A DNA stretch of 64,000 nucleotides from assembly GCA_945643635.1 (NCBI GenBank), contig CALZFC010000066.1, forward strand, positions 1,273,501 to 1,337,500, in the 5' to 3' direction. Position 1 is the stretch's first letter; each line of letters starts with the position of its first letter. The notes beneath the pieces were generated by a model. It saw nothing but the letters and a program-made list of their open reading frames with translations, made no database searches and was not told where the DNA came from. The translations under genes were made by a program, and so were the position numbers. This document shows positions 1 to 10,500 of the stretch, piece after piece. This stretch comes from Allodiplogaster sudhausi (Eukaryota > Nematoda > Chromadorea > Rhabditida > Diplogasteridae).

Positions 1-1254
1 CTCGAGGTGTCTGTTCAGATAACTTCGAAGTGCGAACCGCTTTCCGCACCCAGAACACGCAAACTTCTTGACTCCTCAATTCAAACATTCCTGTAGAGTT
101 ATACCATAGACTAATCATATGTTTCCTTCTGTATACAAAGGAATGCGGAAGAAAAATATTTTCATTAGCACTATATATAAATTAATATAATATAATATAT
201 CTTTTTAAAATTTTCAGATATGGCAAAAAGAATGGCTGGGACTTGGTTGGCACAGAAGATGCACTCTGGAGGATATCATGAACGAGATTAGAGAGGTCCC
301 GTTTGTTAGCTTTTCTTTCCTGCTTTGGCCTTTGCTGGCCGCGGCTGTTGCCTCATCGAAGAAGGCAGCGGCCTTTTCTTCTCTTTCACTCTCTCGAAAG
401 ATGCCGACGGCAGAGTGAAATGAGCAGACGCAGCAGGAGGGCAGCATGGTTATGTCACTGTTGATGGAAGGAGGGGGGGGGGAAGAGGCATGGTAATGGA
501 TGACTCGTGATGGTGGTTGGCAGTGAACAGATTGCCATCTGCATCCTAGCTTTGGCTGTGCGGCTATTCACTGTCGGTGCTCATCTCTTGCGCGGCTGGC
601 TTAGACTGAGCCAAGACTTCTTTATCTCTTCCCTCTTTCTCTCCTTACGCCCTTCATTCTCTCTCCCTTTCTCTCACTCTCTCTCCCTCTCCTTTTCAAA
701 CGAGCTCGTTCAATCATGTGAACACGCCTTAGAAGCAGGCAACAACTCGAAGAACAAGGTGGTCGAGCTTAGAAAGAAGGACTCTGATCCACCATGATAG
801 ATGGGATGGTAGAAGAGATGAACACTGGGAAGAAGAAGACGCAGACAACCACTACCATGAAAAGCCGACTCAGATTTAGTGCTCTTCTTCTTGGAAAGAA
901 CAAAAGAGAGAAAGAGAGAGAGAGTGTGTGTGGGTGGGTGAGTGAGAGTGAGAGAGAGGGAAGAAGAAGAAGAGAGACGGAGTGAGAGGCAGAGAGAGAG
1001 AGAGACAGAGAGAGGGAAGAAGAGAGAGTGGCAGTAATAAAATCATTCATGATTTCTCACTCACCAGTATGTGTGAGAATATGGGCACGCAGGTTGCTAC
1101 GATCAGCGAAGAACTTGCCGCAGTGGGCACAGCCAAAGGGTCGGGTACCAGTGTGAGATCTGCAATTAGAGGGATACGGTAGGTGGACTACCTTGACAAT
1201 CAGTGGGGCAGGGAGAGCGGGTGACGTTATGATGAGGGAAATAGCGAGAGAGGA

Positions 1255-1285
<31 letters not shown>

Positions 1286-1648
1286 AGTTTAATAGTAAAG
1301 ATATGATGAGTAAGACTAAAGAAAAGAGTGATAATCCTGGTACCAACCTCATGTGTCCTTGGAGAAGCCATAGCCGAGAGAAGCTCTTGCCGCAGACATT
1401 GCAAGAGTGCGTGGCATTGTGAGTGAGGAGATGCATACTGAAGAGGAAGTCATTGGGTTCTTCTCTCTCATTGCTAACCAAGCTTTCATCTGATGCTGCA
1501 TTGACAATGCAATTCTATCATTCGTCCCTCCCTCATTACACTCAGATCGCCAGCACCAGCCATTTTTATGGAACAAGCAGATGTGACCGAGCTTGACCTG
1601 TGAGAAACTCACGATAGAACACGAGGGTAGCGCAACATGGCTTAGAAG

Positions 1649-1692
<44 letters not shown>

Positions 1693-1971
1693 CAGAGAGA
1701 GAGAGAGTAACGGGAGAGACTGCAGGAGTGAAAAGAGAGACAGAGACGCAGTGAGAGAGCGAGAGAGAGCGAGAGAGAGCGAGAGAGGGGGGAGAGAGGA
1801 GTGACTGAGCAAGATCGGGTTGCGCAACCGGCCGGTGATGACCGTAGACTAGTTGGCAATCTGCCACCTGCCCGTTCAATTCGAGCCACCCGGACGGCCA
1901 CTTCGGGGAGGAGACAACAGGCTGGGGAGAAACTACATACAATGCAGCTACTGGTAATACGATCAGAAATG

Positions 1972-2012
<41 letters not shown>

Positions 2013-2606
2013 TAGAGACAGAAAGAGAGAAAGAGAGACACAGAGAAGAAAAAACCAGAGAGACGGGATATCGAGAGAGAGGAGGAGCAGGCATGAGAGA
2101 GCGAGAGCGAGAGAGAGAGATGATAGGGAGAAGCAAAGTACGGTAAGTAGGAATCACGAGTATTGTTGTTTAATCTACCGACGACAAGAAAAAACATTGT
2201 TAAATTGCCCTGAGAAATGCGCTGAATGGGTGAAAAACAATGCGAGTTTAACCTGAGAGCGGGCATGCTGACGTAGACTCGGTCGCAGTGGGGACAGCGG
2301 CGGGCGTGTGGAGAGTCCAGGGGGCGATGCGTCTCAACTACTGCTCTTTCCTCATCCACCAAACCATTTCTTCCTCTCTTTCTCTCCCTCTCTAACCTGT
2401 TTATGTCTGCTTAGATTGCTTGAAGTGGCATAGCTCTTGCCGCATTCATCACAGACGCTTCTCTCTCCATTCGATCCACTCTCTGCTGAAGTCGCGCGGC
2501 TTCTGATGGCGCCCCCTCCGACAATTCTGCTACCTCTGAACAACAAGTTGATAAAACTCTCTGTTTCTCTCTCCTTCTCACTATCTCCCTCTCTTTCTCA
2601 TTCTCA

Positions 2607-2640
<34 letters not shown>

Positions 2641-4489
2641 TCGATCTCATTCTCTCACACTCTTTCTCGTTTTCATTCTCTCCTTCTCTTTCTCATTCTC
2701 ACTGTCACCCTCTTTTTCTCGCTATCACTACAGTACCGCCCAACATCCAGGGGTCATGGATGCAACGGATGCAACGGTTGCATCCTTAAGATCCATACGA
2801 ATTGTGGCTTGTACAGGCGTCGAACATTTTCCATATTACATTTTTCTGAATGAGAATTTTTTCTCTATCGACTGAATATATCCAATTCATAAAATACTCA
2901 ACTTTTTTACGCGAAGATTTGTGTGCAATGTAAGTCCAAATGGTGTGTAAGTAATATTGTGCAAAGCTGTGTAGGGTACTTTACTTTAAATCCTGGTAGG
3001 TTTCCAAGAATTTTCTTTTTTTGCTGATCTGAGAACTGGAAAGAGGTTATCAGCAGTGCAATTAATGCAGAGGAGGAGGCAAAAGAAGACTGACAAAATA
3101 TAGCAAAAAAAAACTGGAAGGAATTGGCACAAAGCGGAATCGAACTCCAGCCCCTCTGCTCATGCTCGGAAATGCATACCAATTCTCCACTCACCCATGT
3201 AGTTTTTAAGCTCGAAGAATGTTAGCTAGCATTTTAACTTTGTTTTTATTAGCTGTTTTCTTTCTCCTAGCCCGGATTAACGAGCAGAGAGTATGAAAAC
3301 GCCGGCTATCATAGGGTGCGCGCCGGTTTGGACTTAATCATCTTTCTATCGCATCACGGTCAGGACGACCGTGGCGTAGCTATGCCAAAAACATATTCAA
3401 AATGGCGCGAAAATTAAGAATTTTGAATTCGGTTGGGTGATCTTCTGAAACATTTCTGGCCAGTTCGAAAACGAAAATTGTCTGATGGTTTCTAATGATA
3501 TGCACTGGGTGTGGCAGACAAGACCTCAACTGTTGTTTACAAATCAATTAGGAGTGGCAAACATTTGTGACATGGTGGCTGGTTGGTTGTGGCTTCCACG
3601 GCTAGTGCAACCTGCGAGAGATCGGTTCCGCCATGACGTTTAGAGTTTTGCACATTCGGTTTTTTTATAACCTCCTTACAATTAGATTCTTTTTTTGCTT
3701 GGAATCCTTATGACCAGAAATATTTCAGAAGATCACCCAACCGAATTCAAAATCTTAAATCCTCCTCTGCATTAATTGCACTGCTGATAACCTCTTTCCA
3801 GTTCTCAGATCAGCAAAAAAAGAAGAAAATTCTTGGAAACCTACCAGGATTTAAAGTAAAGTACCCTCACAGCTTTGCACAATATTACTTGCACACCATT
3901 TGGACTTACATTGCACACAAATCTTCGCGTAAAAAAGTTGAGTATTTTATGAATTGGATATATTCAGTCGATAGAGAAAAAATTCTCATTCAGAAAAATG
4001 TAATATGGAAAATGTTCGACGCCTGTGCAAGCCACAATTCGTATGGATCTTAAGGATGCAACCGTTGCATCCGTTGCATCCATGACCCCTGGATGTTGGG
4101 CGGTACTGTATCTTCCCTCCTTTTCTCGTTCTCACGCTCTCCCTCTCTTCCCCCCTCTCACTCTCACCCTCTAACCCTCGTTCTCACTCTCTCCCTCTGC
4201 CTCCTCTCTCCCTCTGTTTCCCCCTCTAACTCTCTCCCCCTCGTTATCACTGTCTCCCTCTCTTTCTCACCTCGCTCTCCCATCGCTCCCTTCGAGAGCA
4301 TCAAGAGTGTAGACAGTCGCGGCAGCCTTCTTAGCCGCCTGCCTTATCTTCTCCTCTCCTTTCTTCTCTGTCGATGCTTCGCTACATTTCTCTTTCCGTT
4401 CCAGAAGGCTTGCAATTGAAAACGAGGAAGAAGCCGAGATTCCAGTAGTCTGAATACAAGTACTGTAGAGTGAGATTAAGAAAGAAGAC

Positions 4490-4531
<42 letters not shown>

Positions 4532-4884
4532 GACGAGAGACAGGACCAGATACAGAGAGAAAGAGAAACAGAGAGAGAGAGAAAGAGATAGAAAGAGAGA
4601 TAACGATAGAATTTAAGAGAGAGAGAGAGAGAGTGCACGAGAGAGAGAGAGAGAAGAAGCGAGAGAAAGAAAGGGAAAGAGAGAGAGAGAGGAAAATTGA
4701 TCTACCCCAATGAGTTTCTCCTTGACTGTAGTGACGGGTGAAGAAGACTCGGAGGAAGTCTTGACTTCCTTGGCCGCCAGTTCTTGTGTCCTCGCTACTG
4801 TCGCCATCTCAGTGCTCATCCACATGTACAGCTGCAGGGCCGCCATTTCTGTGACAAGTTAACAGTTCACCCCTTGGCTATTTG

Positions 4885-4930
<46 letters not shown>

Positions 4931-4967
4931 TGTGTCTCTCTCCTACTCTTTCTCTATCTCTCCTTCA

Positions 4968-5016
<49 letters not shown>

Positions 5017-5053
5017 TGTGTCTCTCTCCTACTCTTTCTCTATCTCTCCTTCA

Positions 5054-5096
<43 letters not shown>

Positions 5097-5130
5097 TGTG
5101 TCTCTCTCCTACTCTTTCTCTATCTCTCCT

Positions 5131-5177
<47 letters not shown>

Positions 5178-5406
5178 ATCCCTCTCTCGATCGCTCGCTC
5201 CCTCTTTCCTCACCATTTGGATTGAGAACAGCCGATCCTGTTGCTGCCCCGGCTGGATACGGTAGATTGAGAGCGAGTGCAGCAGTGAAGTGTGGGAGGG
5301 GAGGAAGCAGAGGATTCCGTGACGACGCCGGAGGCAGCTTCCTCGGGGCACTTGCATTCGTCGTCGAGAACATCTCGAGTGGGTGTTGCTCTTCTTCCAG
5401 AAGCAT
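1..5406 (-). CDS. scrt: Scratch-family C2H2 zinc-finger transcription factor (3' end off the window)
   Basis: Likely a nuclear DNA-binding repressor of the Snail/Scratch superfamily, which binds E-box sites. Exons read on the minus strand: 5406-5214, 4848-4706, 4449-4271, 2535-2397, 2332-2253, 1437-1348, 1159-1065 and 74-1 (continues). Reading frame is preserved at every junction. The fingers are diagnostic of Scratch: [16 protein letters not shown], then [34 protein letters not shown], and [10 protein letters not shown] at the left edge. The start at 5406 (MLLEEEQ) is the first Met after an in-frame TAG. The usual N-terminal SNAG peptide is not seen. Instead FSIASLL (about 4400) resembles an eh1 Groucho-binding motif. 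The 2535/4271 intron contains the foldback element. An additional upstream 5' exon cannot be excluded. Identity is sure from the fingers; the first two exons are inference. Confidence 0.85.
2731..4108. mobile_element. Foldback / long-terminal-inverted-repeat element with TA target duplication
   Basis: The outer 345 bp (2731 to about 3075) reappears inverted at about 3762-4108 with few differences. The termini begin CAGTACCGCCC and are flanked on both sides by TA (2729-2730 and 4109-4110). That is the target-site pattern of Tc1/mariner-type elements. The right arm continues inward to about 3711, pairing with 3411-3465. The left arm is therefore interrupted by an inserted segment (3076 to about 3410). 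The loop (about 3466-3710) has no transposase-like frame, so the element looks non-autonomous. It sits in a Scratch intron between the exons at 2535 and 4271. Confidence 0.85.
3076..3410 (-). mobile_element. Insertion in the foldback left arm with tRNA-like promoter boxes (SINE-like)
   Basis: This segment is absent from the otherwise matching right arm of the foldback element, so it is a later insertion. On the minus strand, from about 3195 to 3105, it carries an A-box-like stretch (GGGTGAGTGG) and, roughly 45 bases downstream, a B-box-like stretch (GAGTTCGATTCC). The spacing is that of an RNA polymerase III tRNA promoter, followed by a T-rich tail. No complete cloverleaf can be folded by eye, so it is not called a tRNA gene. 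It could be a tRNA-derived SINE or a decayed tRNA pseudogene. Confidence 0.5.
4496..4700. repeat. (GA)n tract in a Scratch intron
   Basis: Interrupted GAGA runs occupy most of the intron between the Scratch exons at 4449 and 4706. No coding signal is seen. Confidence 0.9.
4882..5180. repeat. CT microsatellite with an embedded 80-86 bp minisatellite
   Basis: Long (CT)n runs are punctuated three times by the same unit, beginning TTGGTGTGTCTC at 4927, 5013 and 5093. The periods are 86 and 80 bp. The long Ser/Leu frames across it are repeat translations. It lies in the first intron of the Scratch model. Confidence 0.9.
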
Positions 5407-7179
5407 GCTTATGCCCTATGGCTGGCTGCCATTTGGGAGAAGTGGGCGGAGCTTATTAGAGGGGGAGGGAGGCGGTCAAGCAGTTGCATGTCTCCAGCTT
5501 TGAGTGACAGAGGGCGACAAATGAACGAGGGGAAGGAGATCTCGAGATCATTGAAGTGGATCAACAAGGACACTGATAGGTCTCCTCTCTCTCTCTCTCT
5601 CCTTCTCTCTTTCTCTCCTTCTCTCTCGCTCTATTCCTGTCTATCTCTCCATCTTCTCTCCCTCCTACCTCTGCAAGCTCTCCTTACTTATATCTTCTTC
5701 TTCAAATGGAGGGCACACCTGCTGACGAATCTAGCATGTCTTCTACTGTATGATGCACATTTCATGCGACTACTTCAACAAGCCTGGCCCAACTCTGCTC
5801 ATGCTCTGATTCTGCTTGCAATGTCTTATGCTTGCATTTGGTTTCAAAAAGCTAATGGAGAAACTCAGAATAAGCCCCCAGTATGCTTGTTTTATCTGTT
5901 ACCAAGACCATAAGACAAGCGATTTAATCGAATTAAGAGATAAAATATCTGGCGCTAGAAAGGCAGAGAAGGATTTGAAGAGGGATAACAGGGAGAGAAT
6001 GCGTGTCTGATGAAGAAAGCGAACATGCTCAGAATGCAGTTGGCATAGCAAGCAAGGCTCCAGTAGCCAGGCAGGCACATGCGCAGATTCTACGGAGTGA
6101 GAGACAGACGGTGGAAAAGGGGAGAGAGAGGGAGAGAATGAGGGAGAAAAGAAAAGGGAGAGGGAGAGAGAGTGAAGGAGAGCGAAGAGAGGAGAGGAAG
6201 ATAGCAAGCTCAATTGCACTCTATGCAACAATCTGGCCAAGCCATTACATGAATATACTCCTGAGCTATTATCCTGCCCAGCCCTCAGATGTTTCCCTTC
6301 CGGCGTGCCTTCGTCGTCATTCTTCCCCTTCTCTGCAACTTGTCGCGATGTGGCCCAAGAGGGTAGATGGAAGGCCCCTTCCTGGAAGGGCTCAGAGAGG
6401 GAAAGGAGAGAGTACAACCTTCCTTCCAAGGGTCGCTTCGTGCTCTCCTTTCTTTTCATTCCTTGAGACACTTCAAAAACTCTTGCGTCCCGATTGTTTC
6501 AACACATTACTTGTCCCGTTAGCAAGAAACACGCTACACAAGTGCCTGCCATTCATTCTATCATGCCTTTTTTATTCTCTTCCGTCTGATCTCTATTTCT
6601 GCCTCTCTTCTCTCTCTGTTCTCCTCCTCCTCTCTCTCTCCTCTCTCTCTCTCTCTCAAGCAGATCAGAGCAACAACCGGAGAACCTGGCCAGCATCGCT
6701 TGAGTGGTGCTGGAGTGGCTGTAGAAAGGAGCGTCAGCTGCAGCCTTCCTCTTCCTTGTCCACCTACCGTACTCCTCCTTCCTCAGCCAGTTCGATGTCA
6801 TGTCATAGCAGTCCTCCAGAGACTTGTTCCTCTATCTCCTTATGATCGCTTCTCTGCCCGCGGCGTCCAATCTGGAAGTGTCAATCTCCTGTCCATTCTC
6901 GTGACACCAAGCAGGTGGCTGCCCCGAGTGACCTCTGACGCAACCCGCCAACCGACCCTGGCTAATCCTATTTCCCTCCTCTTCTTTCGAGCCTACTTAA
7001 CAACTTAGTCATTACTTTTCTTCTGCACAATCACGGCATATTTAACAGTTTTTATCATTCATTCTAATACCGAATACGCATTAACGAAACGACAGATCTA
7101 GATATTCTCGCTTGCAACCTCTAAATTTGTATGAGTTGCCCACTCGTACAAAGAAATGCTCTTGGCACTAGTTTCCTCG
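5407..7179. other. No firm gene; possible unassigned exons
   Basis: Purine and pyrimidine tracts lie at 5580-5670, 6120-6200 and 6600-6660. Some non-repeat stretches have open frames on both strands. On minus, about 6801-6660 encodes TSNWLRKEEYGRWTRKRK and similar. These could be upstream Scratch exons or noise. None matches a family I recognise and no splice chain could be built. Confidence 0.4.
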
Positions 7180-7350
7180 CACACAGAAAAAAATGTGACG
7201 CACAATTAATGTTCCATCCAAAATTGTGACCAAAAATGTGACACGCAAGCGGCCGCCGAAGAGAATTGTGACAACGGATGTCACATTTTGGTGGCAAGGA
7301 GGGACGAGGCGATGCGAGAACAGAAAATGTGACATTGTACCACTTTCGAC
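7180..7350. repeat. Left terminal inverted repeat and subterminal TGTGAC array
   Basis: After the terminal CACACAGAAAA come about six TGTGAC-type motifs in both orientations (near 7194, 7224, 7235, 7266, 7279 and 7327). These are probable transposase binding sites. Confidence 0.85.
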
Positions 7351-7531
7351 CATGTTTAAAAAAATATTCGGAATCATCATTTGAACGGAACGTTTAATTT
7401 TCGGAAGAAAATCTCGGGTTAACAAACACTTAAAACTTATCCTTTTTTTATTTCATGTTTGTAATATTGAATCGCTTTTTGATATGACATTTATAACGTG
7501 TAAGCGTAGCGATTCTGCTCTTTTGTTTCAG

Positions 7532-10500
7532 TTAGAAAGCGAGAGTCCCCGGGCCGCGTAGTTAGCCAAGCTGCTCTTTGTGCTCTCGATCAACAACTGG
7601 AGACTCAACTTCTAATAGTAAGTAATTGAAAAGTTTAACTCATTCATCCCGCTATTGATATGAAAAAGCTGATTTGTTAATGGTTATTCTTGCAAGTTTC
7701 TATTGCAGTTTTTATTCCCTTATTGTTAGCACTTTTGTCTTCTTTTCTCACGAATGAGTGATAAAATTAACATTATTAAATATGCTGAATATGCAACGTT
7801 GTTCTTTTATTATCAGGCTAGCCCTTCTTGTCTGCGATTGCTGGAACTAGACAGCGTGTCGGCGCGCGCAGCAAGATCAAATTCTTTCGACATCCGAGCG
7901 TGGTTTGCTTTTAATTCTTTTCTTCATAAGTTGATACATCTGTTAATTGATGCTGCCATTCTTCCCAACGAATTTAAATATTTAATGTGTTTTCTCTTTA
8001 TTGGTACATTAACTATCGTTTATATTTCATGTTGAAATTCGTATACTTATTTCAGCAATTTTATATTTTCAGTATTTCTCTTGCCCAATCCACCCAACAA
8101 CCGCGCACCGCGCAGCTTCAACGCTTAAGCTGCTGCATTTTTGTCCAGGTACGATAACTTTTCAGACTCGTCTAACAACTTTGACTTTTAAATAAGTTTC
8201 GTTCGTTTATTGTTCTTTAAGAGTACAAAAAACTCATTTTCCCACACATTGAAAAGTTTGTTCCGAACATTTTTTTTCCTTGTTCATTTGTTATTACCTA
8301 TTCCACGTTTATTATTTTTCTTAACTTTGAAAGCAGGATAATACAATTCAAAAGATTTTAAATATAAATAATGCGTTGTTTAGAAAATCGGTACGCACTC
8401 TTCCCCTGACTTCCTACCGGAGCTGGAAGACATCGCATCTCCGCGCAGACCGCGCTTCTGCCATCTGAAGCTGCCGCAGACTTGCGAAGGTTCGTTATGT
8501 TTATATACATTGTCTAGTCTTCAATTCTAGGGTAACGTGGTTAGAAATTTGTAGTTGTTATTATCAGGGAATAGAAGCCACTGTCGATGATCCTAAATAT
8601 TAGCAAGGTTTGTTAGCTGTTTCTGCCCATCTGTCCCTCAGGATGATGCCCAAAATTAGGAATTATTCTGTGAAATCGACAATACCTTTTTATACCCTAT
8701 CGGTTATGTAGTTAATTCAATTTCTGGGCAAGTTTCTTTTGTTTTCCAGAAAAAAAACCGTAATCAAACCAGCTCTGTATAACTTATTTAAAATAAGCGA
8801 AACTGTTCTTTTCTTGTTTCTTTCTTTTCTTTTCTAAGAAGTACCGTAACCCAACTCGATGTGTATATTTTAAAAAAAGAAAATAAATTTTGGTACGACG
8901 AATAATTAATGCTTCTTTTTTGCTCAACATTTTATACAGGATTACCATTGTATATTCTGAACTGAAATATTTCCAAATGTAAGTTTTTTCCAGGTCTCCA
9001 ACAACACGCCGTCAACCACACTGATCGGAAGCCGTTCCGGTGCGACATTTGCAGCAAGGTGGGATATGATTTAACTTATTTTTTTTAAATATTTAACATA
9101 CCGTACTCTCGTCCTTAAACTTATCGAGTATTGGAATACTGTTGGTGCAAGTGAAAAGTTACTTGAAACCTTGAGATGCTTTTGTAAGTGCTTTATGTGA
9201 CTTACAATTACAATTATCGAAGCTGTAGTTGCTATTGATTAGCGAAGTTACGCTAAGTTTAGAGAATGTAAGCTTATATCTTTTGACTTTTAAATTATAT
9301 TCAAAGGTATTTATTTTCTCCCATTTCTGGGAAACTGTTCTTGATTTTCAGGAGAGTTGCCCAGAACCGTAACCTTACGAAATTTGAGCGAATTAATTCG
9401 CGAATCCGTACCAATGATTTATTTTAAATGGAAAGTGATAAATTTCTGGACAAGTTTAATTTCTTAAAGGTACCGTATCCCAATCTGTTCTGTATGTGTC
9501 TGTGCAAGTAAATTCCTTGAAGTAATTGAGAATAAGCGATTGCGTTCCTATTCAAAAGAGTAAGTTTTTTGAGTGGATTTTTCTGGGCACCTTTATGTTT
9601 ACTATAAACTACCGTAACCCAACCAGTAGTTACAACTGATTGAAAATAAGCGAATCGCTCCATTGTAAGAGTGTTATTTGAAAGTTTTTACAAAGTATTT
9701 TTTTCTGGGCAACTCTTTTGTTTACTATGAACTACTGTAACACAACCCACTGGTTACAACGAATTGAGAATTAACGAATTGCACAAATGCAAACGTGTGA
9801 TTTGTATTTTTCTGTTACAAAGTTGGTTTTTAATTACGTTACAATATCCAATATTTGTTAAGCATGTTATATGCTTAAGAATATTCATACAGAAAAAAAA
9901 TTCATTATTAAGAGAAAACAATATAGTTATGGAAGAAAGTTTTAGACGAAAAAAGGAATACAAGGCTGCAAGAACTATAGAAAGAAAGAGCACATAGAAA
10001 GATAACATTGAATGTTAATATCTAATGAAAAAGGAAAACAACAAATTACAGTTTAGAATCTTAACGATGCGTTGTCCAGCGGACGTCTGCGAGGAGGAGC
10101 TTCCTACATTGGCCCACTTAAAACGGCATTGTCAACAGTCACACCTTGGAGAAAATCAATATCACTGCCGCTTTTGCTCATCTGAGTTCGGACGATTTCA
10201 AGCATGGCGGGTTCACTTGAGCCAACAACGTGAGTAGTAATTTAAACAAGTAATAACAGTACCTCACTATTGAACATCGCAAGTCTTCTCTTCAGATCCT
10301 GCTCTGATGAGGGGTCTTTATTCCGACAGCAGCGATAGCGATGGTGCAATGGATGTGGATGTTGCTGACAATGGCAACATGGATGCCTCGTCTCTTCAAG
10401 AGGATGTTGAGGAGTTGGACGGCGACATATCTGCAACTGAGCTGGAGGAGGAGGACGATGAGAATGACGACTCGGAAGCGCTCGAAGCTGATGATTCGAC

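Noticed and set aside
1349..2362. 337-codon Ser/Leu-rich open frame on minus
   Set aside because: It is a CT-repeat translation running through introns; only the embedded Scratch exons are real.
3105..3195. A tRNA gene on minus
   Set aside because: A- and B-box-like motifs are present but acceptor and anticodon stems do not pair convincingly; treated as SINE-like.
4882..5265. Ser/Leu repeat proteins on plus
   Set aside because: Pure (CT)n microsatellite with a minisatellite; all three frames are open by composition.
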